A stretch of DNA of 64,000 bases from Aequorivita viscosa (GCF_900106795.1 NZ_FNNS01000002.1:124001-188000); one strand, 5' to 3'; shown: positions 26,049 to 35,479, numbered from the stretch's first letter. Made by a program: numbers and translations. Notes: a model not told the origin generated them from the sequence alone.

Positions 26049-26741
26049 ATGAAGTATTTTGTTACCATTTTTATAGTACTCTCCACGGTATTTGTGGCAA
26101 CCGCACAAACTTACGAAATAGGAGTAATGGCTGGTGGCGCCAACTATATCGGGGATATTGGTAAAACCGATTATATAAATCCGAGCAATTTAGCCCTTGG
26201 TGGGGTTATCAAATGGAATCGTAGTAATAGACACGCTTTTAGAGCATCTGCCACAATCGCAAAAATAAAAGGCGATGACGCTGCTAGCGACAATAGTCGC
26301 AGAGAGGAACGTGGATATACTTTTCAAAATGTAATAAAAGAACTCTCTCTTGGAATAGAATACACCTTTTGGGATTTTAATGTACACGGTCAAGAATTTA
26401 TTTCAACACCATACTTATATACTGGTTTAACGGCTTTTGGCTATTCTGCATTATATAAGGACAACGACAACATTATTAGAAAGTACGACGATGCAATTAG
26501 TTTTGCTATCCCAATGGTTGTAGGTTATAAAGCAAATATGGGTCGAAATGCAATGATTGGCTTTGAAGTTGGAGCACGTTATACTTTTACAGATAACTTA
26601 GATGGCAGCAATCCAGGACAAGGCAAAGCCGACGATGAAAGCTTAAAATTTGGAAACGTCAATAGCAATGATTGGTATGTGTTTACAGGCATAACCGTTA
26701 CCTTTGCCTTTGGAAGAAAACCCTGTTACTGTAATTTTTAA
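26049..26741 (+). CDS. porG: PorG-type outer membrane protein (DUF6089), type IX secretion
   Basis: A 230-residue small outer-membrane beta-barrel with a signal peptide cut after about residue 19 (VFVATAQ). The opening YEIGVMAGGANYIGDIG and the closing VFTGITVTFAFGRKPCYC are typical of the DUF6089 family. In Porphyromonas gingivalis the type IX secretion protein PorG is encoded directly upstream of uppS, bamA and two ompH genes; the same order here supports orthology. PorG is thought to link the PorK/PorN ring to the outer membrane. The gene ends five bases before uppS. The family is firm; the PorG role rests on synteny. Confidence 0.72.
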   Translation: MKYFVTIFIVLSTVFVATAQTYEIGVMAGGANYIGDIGKTDYINPSNLALGGVIKWNRSNRHAFRASATIAKIKGDDAASDNSRREERGYTFQNVIKELSLGIEYTFWDFNVHGQEFISTPYLYTGLTAFGYSALYKDNDNIIRKYDDAISFAIPMVVGYKANMGRNAMIGFEVGARYTFTDNLDGSNPGQGKADDESLKFGNVNSNDWYVFTGITVTFAFGRKPCYCNF

Positions 26742-26746
26742 GCACT

Positions 26747-27490
26747 ATGAGCGCCGAAGACCAAATTAACAAAAACGCACTCCCTCAACATCTCGCCATT
26801 ATTATGGATGGTAATGGTAGATGGGCAAAACAAAAGGGAATGTTTCGGTATAAAGGTCATGAGTCTGGCAGTAAAGCTGTACGTGAAATAGTAGAAGGAA
26901 GTGCCAAAATTGGAATTCCAAATCTTACGCTATACGCGTTTTCAACAGAAAATTGGAATCGTCCAAAAATGGAAGTTGAGTTGTTAATGCGACTTTTAAT
27001 TTCATCACTTAAAAAAGAAATCAAAACCCTTCAGGACAATAGTATTAAACTAAATGCCATAGGAAACTTAGACGCATTACCTTCAAAAGCACGAAAAGAG
27101 CTGTACAAGGTAATGGAGTTAACAAAGAATAACACAAGGATGACCCTCACACTTGCACTGAGTTACGGGTCTCGGGAAGAAATTACAAAAACAATAAAAG
27201 AGATTAGTCTTAAAGTTAAAAATAACCTAATTTCGCCCGACGATATTGATGAAACGGTTATTAATAATCATCTTTACACGCAAAATTTACCAGACGTGGA
27301 TTTATTGATACGCACAAGTGGCGAACAACGTATCAGCAATTTCCTTTTATGGCAAATAGCGTATGCCGAGCTGTATTTTACAGAAACACTTTGGCCGGAT
27401 TTTACGAAAGAACATCTTTTTGCGGCCATATTAAATTATCAAAATAGAGAAAGAAGATTTGGAAAAACCAGTGAACAACTTAACCAATAG
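26747..27490 (+). CDS. uppS: isoprenyl transferase (undecaprenyl diphosphate synthase)
   Basis: A 247-residue cis-prenyltransferase that makes undecaprenyl diphosphate, the lipid carrier for peptidoglycan and surface glycans. The signature IIMDGNGRWAKQKG places the catalytic Asp at residue 21; YAFSTENWNRP and the C-terminal LLIRTSGEQRISNFLLWQ and ELYFTETLWPDF motifs are intact. It follows the PorG-type gene after five bases, and its 3' end overlaps the most likely bamA start, so the two are translationally linked. Confidence 0.97.
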   Translation: MSAEDQINKNALPQHLAIIMDGNGRWAKQKGMFRYKGHESGSKAVREIVEGSAKIGIPNLTLYAFSTENWNRPKMEVELLMRLLISSLKKEIKTLQDNSIKLNAIGNLDALPSKARKELYKVMELTKNNTRMTLTLALSYGSREEITKTIKEISLKVKNNLISPDDIDETVINNHLYTQNLPDVDLLIRTSGEQRISNFLLWQIAYAELYFTETLWPDFTKEHLFAAILNYQNRERRFGKTSEQLNQ

Positions 27491-30083
27491 TTCCCTATTG
27501 AGCACATTCAAAAAATCCTGTTGTATATTTTTATTTACAATGCTTTCCGTTTGCACCCTTCAGGCGCAACAAAAAGAATTGGACAGTGGTCGTAAATACA
27601 CCATAAACTCCATTACCGTAACAGGAGCCCAAAGCTTCAATGAGCAAACAGTTATAGCCTTTACGGGACTTAAAAAAGGGGATAGAATTTACATTCCAGG
27701 AGAAAAACTGAGTCAAGTTACCAAAAAACTTTGGGAACAAAACCTGTTTAGCGATATCGCATTCTACGTTACCAACATGACCGACGAAGAAGTAGATTTA
27801 GAACTCTATATTGTAGAGCTTCCTAAACTACACGAGGTTACTATTGAAGGAAAAGGCGTTCGAAAAGGAAAAAGAAAGGAGATTATTAAGGATAACGACT
27901 TAAAGCCTGGTGTAAAAATAACCAACAACCTCCTTAATACTACAAAAAACTACATTACAAAAAAATATCAAAAAGATGGTTTTTTACATACCGATGTAAA
28001 AATCGTGACGACCCCTTTACAGGATTCAAGTGGAGTAGAGACCTCTAAAGACATGAAAATCATTGTCGATAAAGGCAAAAGGGTAAAAGTAAAAGATATT
28101 GAATTTGAAGGTAACGAACAATTTCAAAGCGGGAAATTGCGTCGTGCCATGAAAAAAACAAAGCGAAAAAACCTCATTCGTTTCTGGAAACGTTCTAAAT
28201 ACACCGCAGCAGGATTCAAAGAAGACAAGGAGTCTATTATTAAAAAGTATAAAGCTAGCGGTTTTCGTGATGCTCGAATAACTGAAGATACACTTATCGA
28301 AGTTGACAAAAAGAACGTAGCTCTAAAATTAAAAATCGAAGAGGGCGACAAATATTATTTTGGAGACATCCGATTTATAGGAAATAGTGTGTTTACCGAT
28401 AGCCAGTTACGACAATTACTAGGCATTAAAAAAGGTGATGTTTATAACGGCGTACTGCTACAAGAACGAATTCAAGATGAATCTGAACCTGATGCAGACG
28501 ATATTACAAACCTATACCAAAACAACGGATATCTTGCAGTTCGTATTAACCCTGTAGAAGTTGCAGTGCGTAACGACACCATAGATTTTGAAATACGTAT
28601 AATGGAGCGTAATCTATTCTATTTTGACCACGTTACAGTGGTTGGAAACGACCGCACAAACGACCACGTTATTTACAGAGAACTTAGAACGCGCCCGGGA
28701 CAAAAGTACAGTAAACGTGATGTTATTAGAACACTTAGAGAGTTAGGTCAATTACAATTTTTCGACCCAGAACAGCTAAGCCCTAATTTCGTGAAGGTTG
28801 ACGAAAACAATGGTTTAGTCGATTTAGAATACTCTGTAGTTGAAAAAGGATCTAGCCAAGTTGAACTCCAAGGTGGTTACGGTGGTGGAGGATTTGTTGG
28901 AACCCTTGGGCTTTCATTCAATAACTTTTCACTTCGAAACATCTTTAACTTAGACACGTACAAACCATTGCCAATGGGCGACGGTCAGAAACTATCTCTA
29001 AGAGCGCAAGCTAGTTCGTATTACCAAACGTATAGCTTATCATTAACCGAACCATGGTTAGGAGGGAAAAAACCAATTCAATTTTCTTCTTCATTCTCTC
29101 ATACGGTTCAATATTTATATGACTATAACAGCCGTAGAGCCGATAAAAGTAAGAGTTTTACAATAACGGGTGGTTCTTTAGGATTAGCTAAAAAAGTAAA
29201 GTGGCCTGATGATTATTTTGTTTGGTCTAACGCTATTAGTTTCCAACACTATAATTTAAATAATTACAATACTGGATTATTTACATTCGGAGATGGATAT
29301 TCAAATAACTTGGCATACACAATAGGTATAAGCAGAAACAACACAACTGTAAACCCTATTTATCCTATGGCTGGATCAGATTTTAGCATTACAGCGAAGC
29401 TTACCCCACCATACTCTGCCTTTAACAGCATAGATTATAAAGCGTTAAACGACGAGCGTGCAGCCCAAGAAGTAATACTTAACGACCCAAATGCAAATAG
29501 TAGCCAAGTAGAAGATGCACGACTTCGCAGATCAGAAATTGATCAAGAGCGTTTTAAATGGTTAGAATATTATAAAATTAAGTTCAAAGGAACCTGGTAC
29601 ACTCGTATAATGGGGAAATTAGTATTGCGTACCAACACCGAATTAGGATTTTTAGGATCGTATAACAATGATAGAGGCGTTCCTCCATTCGAAAGATTTT
29701 TCTTAGGTGGAGATGGTCTAGGCGCATACAGTTTGGATGGTCGAGAGGTTATTCAGCTAAGAGGCTACCCTAACCAATCGTTAAGTACTAACGACGGAAG
29801 TACGATTTACAATAAATTTTCGTTAGAAGTAAGATATCCAGTAACTTTGGCCCAAATGGCGTCTATTTACGTTCTTGGCTTTGCCGAAGGAGGTGCTGCA
29901 TACGATGGTTTCAGAGAATACAATCCTTTTGAGCTTAGTCGTTCTGCAGGTTTTGGCTTAAGAATATTCATGCCTGCTTTTGGCCTTTTAGGAATCGATT
30001 TCGGGTATGGATTCGATCCTGTGCTAGGGCAAACCGAACCAAATGGATGGCAAACCCATTTTATAATTGGACAACAATTCTAA
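27459..30083 (+). CDS. bamA: outer membrane protein assembly factor BamA
   Basis: An 874-residue Omp85 protein, the core insertase for outer-membrane barrels. A signal peptide ends near QAQQKEL; POTRA repeats span about 48-440 (INSITVTGAQSF, VTIEGKGVRKG, VKDIEFEGNEQF, FGDIRFIGNSVF, FDHVTVVGNDRT) and the 16-strand barrel follows, with the lid-lock motif region LRGYPNQS. The open frame begins with TTG at 27459; GTG at 27471 or TTG at 27498 are alternatives that also keep a signal peptide. All overlap or nearly meet the uppS end at 27490. The barrel ends HFIIGQQF with the C-terminal Phe needed for Bam recognition. Confidence 0.96.
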   Translation: MEKPVNNLTNSSLLSTFKKSCCIFLFTMLSVCTLQAQQKELDSGRKYTINSITVTGAQSFNEQTVIAFTGLKKGDRIYIPGEKLSQVTKKLWEQNLFSDIAFYVTNMTDEEVDLELYIVELPKLHEVTIEGKGVRKGKRKEIIKDNDLKPGVKITNNLLNTTKNYITKKYQKDGFLHTDVKIVTTPLQDSSGVETSKDMKIIVDKGKRVKVKDIEFEGNEQFQSGKLRRAMKKTKRKNLIRFWKRSKYTAAGFKEDKESIIKKYKASGFRDARITEDTLIEVDKKNVALKLKIEEGDKYYFGDIRFIGNSVFTDSQLRQLLGIKKGDVYNGVLLQERIQDESEPDADDITNLYQNNGYLAVRINPVEVAVRNDTIDFEIRIMERNLFYFDHVTVVGNDRTNDHVIYRELRTRPGQKYSKRDVIRTLRELGQLQFFDPEQLSPNFVKVDENNGLVDLEYSVVEKGSSQVELQGGYGGGGFVGTLGLSFNNFSLRNIFNLDTYKPLPMGDGQKLSLRAQASSYYQTYSLSLTEPWLGGKKPIQFSSSFSHTVQYLYDYNSRRADKSKSFTITGGSLGLAKKVKWPDDYFVWSNAISFQHYNLNNYNTGLFTFGDGYSNNLAYTIGISRNNTTVNPIYPMAGSDFSITAKLTPPYSAFNSIDYKALNDERAAQEVILNDPNANSSQVEDARLRRSEIDQERFKWLEYYKIKFKGTWYTRIMGKLVLRTNTELGFLGSYNNDRGVPPFERFFLGGDGLGAYSLDGREVIQLRGYPNQSLSTNDGSTIYNKFSLEVRYPVTLAQMASIYVLGFAEGGAAYDGFREYNPFELSRSAGFGLRIFMPAFGLLGIDFGYGFDPVLGQTEPNGWQTHFIIGQQF

Positions 30084-30121
30084 ACTTGGCACGATTTTTT
30101 CTAATACAACAACCAATTAAT

Positions 30122-30952
30122 ATGAAGACGAAAAAAATAATCTTTCTTACCCTCGCCATTTTCTCCTTCAGCTATATGGCTACTGCCCAACGAGGTGTGC
30201 GGATAGGATATATAGACATGGAATATATTCTTGAAAGTGTGCCAGAATACCGTGAAGCTTCTATTCAATTAGAAGGAAAAGTACAGCGGTGGAAACAAGA
30301 CCTTGAAAAAAGTCAAAGAGAAGTAGATCAAATGAAGCTGAATTTAGCAAACGAAAGAGTATTACTAACAGCAGAACTTATTGAAGAACGTGAGGAAGAT
30401 ATTAAGATTAAAGAAAACGAAATATTAGAATATCAGCAAAACCGTTTTGGCCCAAATGGCGATTTAATGATTCAAAGAAGACAATTGGTACAGCCAATTC
30501 AGGATCAAGTTTTTAACATCGTTCAAGAAATAGCCGAAAGTAAAAAATACGATTTTATTTTCGACAAATCTGCAGATGTGGTAATGCTATTTGCTGCCAA
30601 AAGAAACGATATTAGCGATGAAGTTCTCAGAAGTATTGAACGAGCTGGGCGAAGAGTACAAGCAGAAAACAAAAAGGAAAAACGCGAAATAGAACAGCAA
30701 GAAAAACTAGACGAAAAGCAGGATGAGATGTCTGAGCGCGAAAAAGAACTTCAAAAGAAAAAAGAAGAGCGCGAAAAAGCAATGGAAGACAAGAAAGCTG
30801 AACGTGAAGAATTGATGGCGCAACGCCAACGAGAAAGAGATTCTATTAGAGCTGCCAAAAAACAAGAATACGAAGAGCGTAGACAACGTTTACTTGAAGA
30901 ACGACAAAGAAGAAGAGATTCAATAGCAGAAGTTCGAGAAAACAGAGACTAA
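30122..30952 (+). CDS. OmpH/Skp-family periplasmic chaperone with long charged tail
   Basis: A 276-residue OmpH/Skp-type protein expected to hold unfolded outer-membrane proteins in the periplasm. Signal peptide residues 1-22 (IIFLTLAIFSFSYMATAQ) set the start at 30122. The Skp core (IGYIDMEYILESVPEYREA, coiled-coil arms, YDFIFDKSADVVMLFA) covers about 25-175. Beyond it lies a tail of about 100 residues made almost only of Glu, Lys, Arg and Gln, a long coiled coil absent from the next paralogue. It lies 38 bases after bamA in the same operon. Confidence 0.93.
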   Translation: MKTKKIIFLTLAIFSFSYMATAQRGVRIGYIDMEYILESVPEYREASIQLEGKVQRWKQDLEKSQREVDQMKLNLANERVLLTAELIEEREEDIKIKENEILEYQQNRFGPNGDLMIQRRQLVQPIQDQVFNIVQEIAESKKYDFIFDKSADVVMLFAAKRNDISDEVLRSIERAGRRVQAENKKEKREIEQQEKLDEKQDEMSEREKELQKKKEEREKAMEDKKAEREELMAQRQRERDSIRAAKKQEYEERRQRLLEERQRRRDSIAEVRENRD

Positions 30953-31012
30953 TTACCCAATAATCGATAATTAAATTTTAACCCAATAACACTTAAATTA
31001 AATACGCAAACA

Positions 31013-31522
31013 ATGAAAAAAATGAAAACTATACTGCTTGCACTGGCCATTTTTGCAGGAGCCACAAGTTTTGTAAACGCTCAATCTAAAGTCGCACACA
31101 TTAACGCTCAAGAGTTAATTGAAGCTATGCCAGAATACAAAGCAGCACAAACCTCATTAGAAAAAGTTCAAAAAACTTACGATACAGAAATTAAGGCAAT
31201 GTTAAAAGAGCTTGATACTAAAGCCAAGCAATACGACAGCGAAGCCGCTTCTAAAACAGACGAGGAGAACCAAAAAAGAGTAATGGAAATCCAAGGAATG
31301 CAAGAAAATGTACAAGCCTACAGACAACAAGCACTTCAGGATTTAGACAAGAAAAGATCTGATATCTTTAAACCTATTCTTGAAAAAGCGCAATCTACAA
31401 TCCAAAAAGTTGGTCGCGCACAAGGTTACCAATATGTTTTAGACTCTACAATGGGTAGCGGTATCATCCTTGCCGATGGTAAAGACCTTATGGCAGATGT
31501 AAAGAAAGACTTAGGAATTTAA
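31013..31522 (+). CDS. OmpH/Skp-family periplasmic chaperone
   Basis: A 169-residue second copy of OmpH/Skp, of canonical length. Signal peptide residues 1-23 (ILLALAIFAGATSFVNAQ) are followed by VAHINAQELIEAMPEYKAAQ, two coiled-coil arms and YQYVLDSTMGSGIILADG. It likely acts with BamA in delivering outer-membrane proteins. It is the last gene of the porG-like/uppS/bamA/ompH/ompH operon, closed by the terminator 24 bases after its stop. Confidence 0.95.
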   Translation: MKKMKTILLALAIFAGATSFVNAQSKVAHINAQELIEAMPEYKAAQTSLEKVQKTYDTEIKAMLKELDTKAKQYDSEAASKTDEENQKRVMEIQGMQENVQAYRQQALQDLDKKRSDIFKPILEKAQSTIQKVGRAQGYQYVLDSTMGSGIILADGKDLMADVKKDLGI

Positions 31523-31545
31523 CCCTTTCCTTTCTCAAAATAGTA

Positions 31546-31579
31546 AAGATGCGCGTTAAAAAACGGGCATCTTTTTTTT
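31546..31579 (+). terminator. terminator of the bamA-ompH operon
   Basis: Strong hairpin AAGATGC/GCATCTT extended by CGTT/AACG across one mismatch, with an AAAA loop, followed by a run of eight T. It ends the operon before murI, which starts 35 bases later. Confidence 0.93.
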
Positions 31580-31613
31580 GCGATAATTTCTAGTTATTTG
31601 GTACATTTATAAA

Positions 31614-32405
31614 ATGGATAAAAACAATCCCATAGGAGTTTTCGATTCAGGAGTCGGTGGCTCCTCAATATGGCAGGAAATCCATAGACTACTACCTTTA
31701 GAAAACATTATTTATTTAGCGGATAGCAAAAACGCACCATACGGAAATAAATCCCCAGAGGAAATTACTGCGCTTAGCATCAAAAACACTCAAAAGCTCT
31801 TAGAACTCAACTGTAAAATAATTGTAGTGGCTTGCAACACCGCAACCACCAATGCTATTATCACCCTTCGCAAAAAATACAAACTTCCCATCATTGGTAT
31901 TGAACCAGCTATTAAGCCTGCAGCTTTAAAGACCAAATCCAAAAGCATCGGAATTCTCGCCACAAAAGGAACGCTTAGCAGCGCACTTTTTAGTAAAACA
32001 AACAAAGAGTTCACTAAAGATATTAGCGTCGTAGAGGTCATCGGAGAGGGTCTCGTGCCACTTATAGAGGCAGGCAACTTAGATGGTCAAGAAATGGTGG
32101 AACTACTTAAAAAACACACAAAAAAAATGATTGAAGCCAACGTAGATTATGTTGTGCTTGGGTGTAGTCACTATCCCTATATTATTCCAACATTAAAAAA
32201 AATACTTCCTAAGCACGTTGAAATTATAGATTCGGGTGAAGCTGTGGCACGTCAAACAAAAACTGTGCTCCACAACCTCAACCAGCTTCGAGAAGACACC
32301 TCAAAGCCCAGGCTAGCATTTTTCACCAATGCTGAAACCAACACCTTAAAATTTTTGTTACACGATTATTTGAACAAAATATCCATAGAAAAAATGGATT
32401 TTTAA
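31614..32405 (+). CDS. murI: glutamate racemase
   Basis: A 263-residue cofactor-independent racemase that supplies D-glutamate for peptidoglycan. The two catalytic cysteines are Cys74 in VACNTATTNAI and Cys184 in GCSHYPYI; the opening IGVFDSGVGGSS and YLADSKNAPYG complete the active site. The length matches the family. It follows the bamA-ompH operon on the same strand after a strong terminator, so it needs its own promoter or read-through. Convergent with the gamma carbonic anhydrase gene. Confidence 0.97.
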   Translation: MDKNNPIGVFDSGVGGSSIWQEIHRLLPLENIIYLADSKNAPYGNKSPEEITALSIKNTQKLLELNCKIIVVACNTATTNAIITLRKKYKLPIIGIEPAIKPAALKTKSKSIGILATKGTLSSALFSKTNKEFTKDISVVEVIGEGLVPLIEAGNLDGQEMVELLKKHTKKMIEANVDYVVLGCSHYPYIIPTLKKILPKHVEIIDSGEAVARQTKTVLHNLNQLREDTSKPRLAFFTNAETNTLKFLLHDYLNKISIEKMDF

Positions 32406-32456
32406 ACAAAGGCCGCAAACGTTTCGCAATAGCAGCGTAACACTTTACTACGGAAA

Positions 32457-32966
32457 TTATTTAAACCAACTAGAATACATTACATAATTACTAGCAATTC
32501 TTTCAATTTCTCCCTTAGTTAGTTCGGGACTAATGTCTTTAATCTTTTTTGCGGGAATACCTGCATAAATACTGCCGCTTTCAACCGTAGTATTCTTTGC
32601 GACAACAGCTCCAGCAGCGATTATTGTATTGCTTTCTACCACGCAATCGTCCATGACGATACTTCCCATACCAATCAAGACATTGTCATGAATAGAACAA
32701 CCGTGTACGATAGCATTATGACCAATAGACACATTATTCCCAATAGTTGTAGGTGAAGTTTTATAAGTAGCGTGAATTACAGCTCCATCTTGAACATTTA
32801 CCCGATTCCCCATTTTTATAAAATTAACGTCGCCACGAATTACAGTATTAAACCAAACACTGCATTCACTTCCCATTTCAACATCTCCAACAATGGTAGC
32901 GTTTTCGGCTATAAAACAATCTTCAGGTATCTGCGGGTGCTTTCCGTTAACGGGTTTAATTATCAT
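32457..32966 (-). CDS. gamma-class carbonic anhydrase-like protein
   Basis: A 169-residue left-handed parallel beta-helix protein of the gamma carbonic anhydrase family. Hexapeptide-repeat pattern is visible throughout (IVGDVEMGSECSVWFNTVIRG, MGNRVNVQDGAVIH, IGNNVSIGHNAIVHG). The three zinc-binding histidines correspond to VIH, IGH and IVH in these repeats. Members of this YrdA/CaiE-like group are trimers in the cytoplasm; many have weak or no carbonic anhydrase activity. Single gene. Confidence 0.9.
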   Translation of the reverse strand: MIIKPVNGKHPQIPEDCFIAENATIVGDVEMGSECSVWFNTVIRGDVNFIKMGNRVNVQDGAVIHATYKTSPTTIGNNVSIGHNAIVHGCSIHDNVLIGMGSIVMDDCVVESNTIIAAGAVVAKNTTVESGSIYAGIPAKKIKDISPELTKGEIERIASNYVMYSSWFK

Positions 32967-33203
32967 ATTTATTAAAGAATTTCAACTGATTTTGCACAAG
33001 TCATTATATAAAAGATGGCCTCCATATTCAGAATAACTACACGTTTCAATATACTTTAAACTTAAGTACAAATTTGAAAGTATAAGCACAGCTACCTTTA
33101 TGCAGCAAAAACACAGCATTAGAGTGTATTCAATAGAAAGAAGGTGTCGTTACTATAAGAAACGCTGCTACGAAAAGTTATTTCAGAAATAAGAAAACCT
33201 AAT

Positions 33204-34208
33204 TTAATTAACTGCAGGACATTTACAGTCATACGGCTCTTTTCTGTCTCCTCCAGGGAAATCAAAACCGAGTGTAATTTGATGAAAGCCTCCACTTTCC
33301 ATTGTAACATCTCCCGTTTGATGCGAGTAAGTATAAGCAAAAAGGAAGTTTGCGTAATTAATACCTACTACAGGAGAAAAATATTGAAGCTTTTGAACTT
33401 TTGAACCTTCTCCTTCAGAATATTCAGCTCCATCGAAGCTTCTTCTATACGATAATCCAGCCCAAACTTTTCCAGCATTCGTGTGTCTATATATTTTTCC
33501 GTTTAAATCTATCGCTTTTTCGCCAGTACGCTCAGTCATCTGAAAAAGAACAGACGGCTCAAAACTCCAGTTGGAACCATAACTACTTAGCGCATACGCA
33601 CCAGAAATTAAATATCTACGCTGATTATTTGGCTCAAAATCTTCTGTGTAGATGGATCTATTTTGAAATATTATATTCTTTACGGTTAAGTGGGCAGAAA
33701 AATCGGAATAATTATACGACATTCCAGCATCGATATTAAAATAAGTAGAACTCTGCATAATTCCCGCAATAACAGGATCGTAATCTGATAAATCAAAATT
33801 CGTTTCGTCCAATTTAGACTGAACCAGACCAACACTTAAACCAAATGATAATTGGTTAAGTTCATCACTTTGGGTTGACAAATTAATATGGTGAGCATAG
33901 GTAACGTACCCTCCTGTTTGAGAATGAAATCCGTTTCTATCATTAAATATAATAAGTCCCATTCCAGAACGCGCTCCTAATCGCGCATTAAAACTACCTG
34001 TAAATAAATTTGGTGCATTTGTTTGATCAAACCACTGCTGCCTAGCCGTTAGCCTAAGTTGATTATGACTTGCTGCACCAGCCATTGAGGGATGTAAAAG
34101 GTACAAGTTGTCTGCAAAATAATCTGTATATACTGGAATTCCATCTTGAGAAAACCCTTGAAGGGAAGACAAAAAAAGTAGAATTAGGGAAAATCGTTTT
34201 ATGCTCAT
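33204..34208 (-). CDS. PorP/SprF family type IX secretion membrane protein
   Basis: A 334-residue outer-membrane protein with a signal peptide (LILLFLSSLQGFSQ) and the PorP/SprF signature YTDYFADNLYLLHPSMAGAASHNQLRLTARQQWF shortened here to its key residues NLYLLHPSMAGA, then repeated beta strands to the end. Family members act in or beside the type IX secretion machine and often pair with a specific large surface protein; SprF supports SprB secretion. Here no adhesin gene is adjacent, so it is an orphan paralogue. Divergent from the NifU gene. A 237-base gap downstream holds no gene I can support. Confidence 0.9.
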   Translation of the reverse strand: MSIKRFSLILLFLSSLQGFSQDGIPVYTDYFADNLYLLHPSMAGAASHNQLRLTARQQWFDQTNAPNLFTGSFNARLGARSGMGLIIFNDRNGFHSQTGGYVTYAHHINLSTQSDELNQLSFGLSVGLVQSKLDETNFDLSDYDPVIAGIMQSSTYFNIDAGMSYNYSDFSAHLTVKNIIFQNRSIYTEDFEPNNQRRYLISGAYALSSYGSNWSFEPSVLFQMTERTGEKAIDLNGKIYRHTNAGKVWAGLSYRRSFDGAEYSEGEGSKVQKLQYFSPVVGINYANFLFAYTYSHQTGDVTMESGGFHQITLGFDFPGGDRKEPYDCKCPAVN

Positions 34209-34525
34209 AATTTCTCTTTATCAATTAAAAGTAATATACTTTTTGGAATTTGCCGCTTTACAGTGTAATTAATTAAAATAGCGTTAATTATAACCCTTTC
34301 CCCTACTGGCATCAAACGACACCCAATCATTATTCCTTCCCAAGAGAATCAAATTACAACTTGATTATTCCAAAAGTGCTCAAATATATAGATTTTTGCC
34401 GTTGATTGGCTAATGACAGCATCAATAAAATTACAATGTCGCATCAAACCTAAAAACAATTCAAGCACAAATTACAAAACAACAAATTGCATTTAGTCAA
34501 ATTGGTTGTTTCAGTGCCAAATATA
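34209..34525. other. intergenic region between porP-like and nifU-like genes
   Basis: About 317 bases between two divergent genes. I see no ORF, RNA or repeat. It should contain the porP-like promoter on the minus strand, where no exact TAnnTTTG match is evident; the nifU-side promoter is listed separately. Confidence 0.5.
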
Positions 34526-34557
34526 TTGAATACATTGTTTTTCTTTTTATATTTTTG
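34526..34557 (+). promoter_or_regulatory. promoter of the NifU-family gene
   Basis: TTG at 34526-34528, a 21-base spacer, then TATTTTTG at 34550-34557, an exact TAnnTTTG. Transcription should start near 34563, only about 10 bases ahead of the GTG at 34574. Confidence 0.7.
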
Positions 34558-34573
34558 TAAAAAAAATAGCCCC

Positions 34574-35479
34574 GTGTCTCAATTTAACATAGAAATCTCC
34601 CGAACTTCCAATCCCGACATACTTAAATTCAACGCTGACTCCTTCATAACACAGTCATCTAGCCACGAATTCAAAAATATTGACGATGCGAAATCAAGTC
34701 CATTAGCACAAGAACTTTTTTACCTGCCTTTTGTAAAAACGGTTTATATTTCACAAAATTTCATCGCTATTGAAAAATTTGATATAGTCGCTTGGGAAGA
34801 TGTACAAGAGGAGGTTGCAAATTCTATTTCAGAATACCTTAATTCGGGCAAACCAGCAGTTGTTGAAGCTCCCATTGCAAAAAAATCGCCAACAACGGTC
34901 TATGCCGAGAGCACGCCGAATCCGTCGGTAATGAAATTTGTTGCTAATAAAACATTAGTCAGCAAAGCGTACGAGTATAAAGATAGTTATGAAGCAGTGC
35001 AGTCACCCCTAGCCACAGCGCTGTTTAACTTCCCTTTCGTAAAAGAAGTTTTTTTTAATACCAACCATGTTTCGGTAATGAAGTTTGATGTTGTTGATTG
35101 GGCCGAAATAACAATGGAAATACGCGAGTTTATTCGAAAGTTCCTTGAAGACGGCAAAACAATCAATAAAGAAGACCTCAACAATAATGGTTCTGGAGAT
35201 TCCTTCTCGGCTGTAAATAACGCCAAAAAAAATCGTTCGGAAATTGAAAATAAAATCAACGATATTCTAGTTGAATACGTTGAACCCGCAGTAGCAAAAG
35301 ATGGCGGACAAATTGTTTTAGACTCATTTAACAAAGAAACTAAAACAGTTAAAGTTATGCTTAAAGGAGCTTGTAGCGGATGCCCTTCTTCTACCGTTAC
35401 GCTTAAAAATGGAATAGAAACAATTTTAAAACAAATGCTTCCTGAACAAATTGAAAGTGTTGAAGCCATTAACGGATAA
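34574..35479 (+). CDS. NifU-family Fe-S scaffold with tandem Nfu_N domains
   Basis: A 301-residue cytoplasmic protein predicted to build or carry Fe-S clusters. It has two successive Nfu N-terminal domains (FNIEISRTSNPDILKFNAD and TVYAESTPNPSVMKFVANK start them; both have the FPFV/LPFV-KxVxxxxN-type ending) and a C-terminal NifU domain with the cluster-binding pair GACSGCPSS (Cys267, Cys270). The start is GTG at 34574; an in-frame ATG at 34487 exists but lies upstream of the promoter and would add a hydrophobic segment foreign to the family. Confidence 0.9.
   Translation: MSQFNIEISRTSNPDILKFNADSFITQSSSHEFKNIDDAKSSPLAQELFYLPFVKTVYISQNFIAIEKFDIVAWEDVQEEVANSISEYLNSGKPAVVEAPIAKKSPTTVYAESTPNPSVMKFVANKTLVSKAYEYKDSYEAVQSPLATALFNFPFVKEVFFNTNHVSVMKFDVVDWAEITMEIREFIRKFLEDGKTINKEDLNNNGSGDSFSAVNNAKKNRSEIENKINDILVEYVEPAVAKDGGQIVLDSFNKETKTVKVMLKGACSGCPSSTVTLKNGIETILKQMLPEQIESVEAING

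Noticed and set aside
33119-33340. Minus-strand frame of 73 codons at the porP-like 3' end
   Set aside because: Mostly overlaps the porP-like coding sequence in another frame; the composition is not protein-like.
34487-34573. ATG start for the nifU-like gene at 34487
   Set aside because: It lies upstream of an exact promoter at 34526-34557 and would add a foreign hydrophobic stretch.
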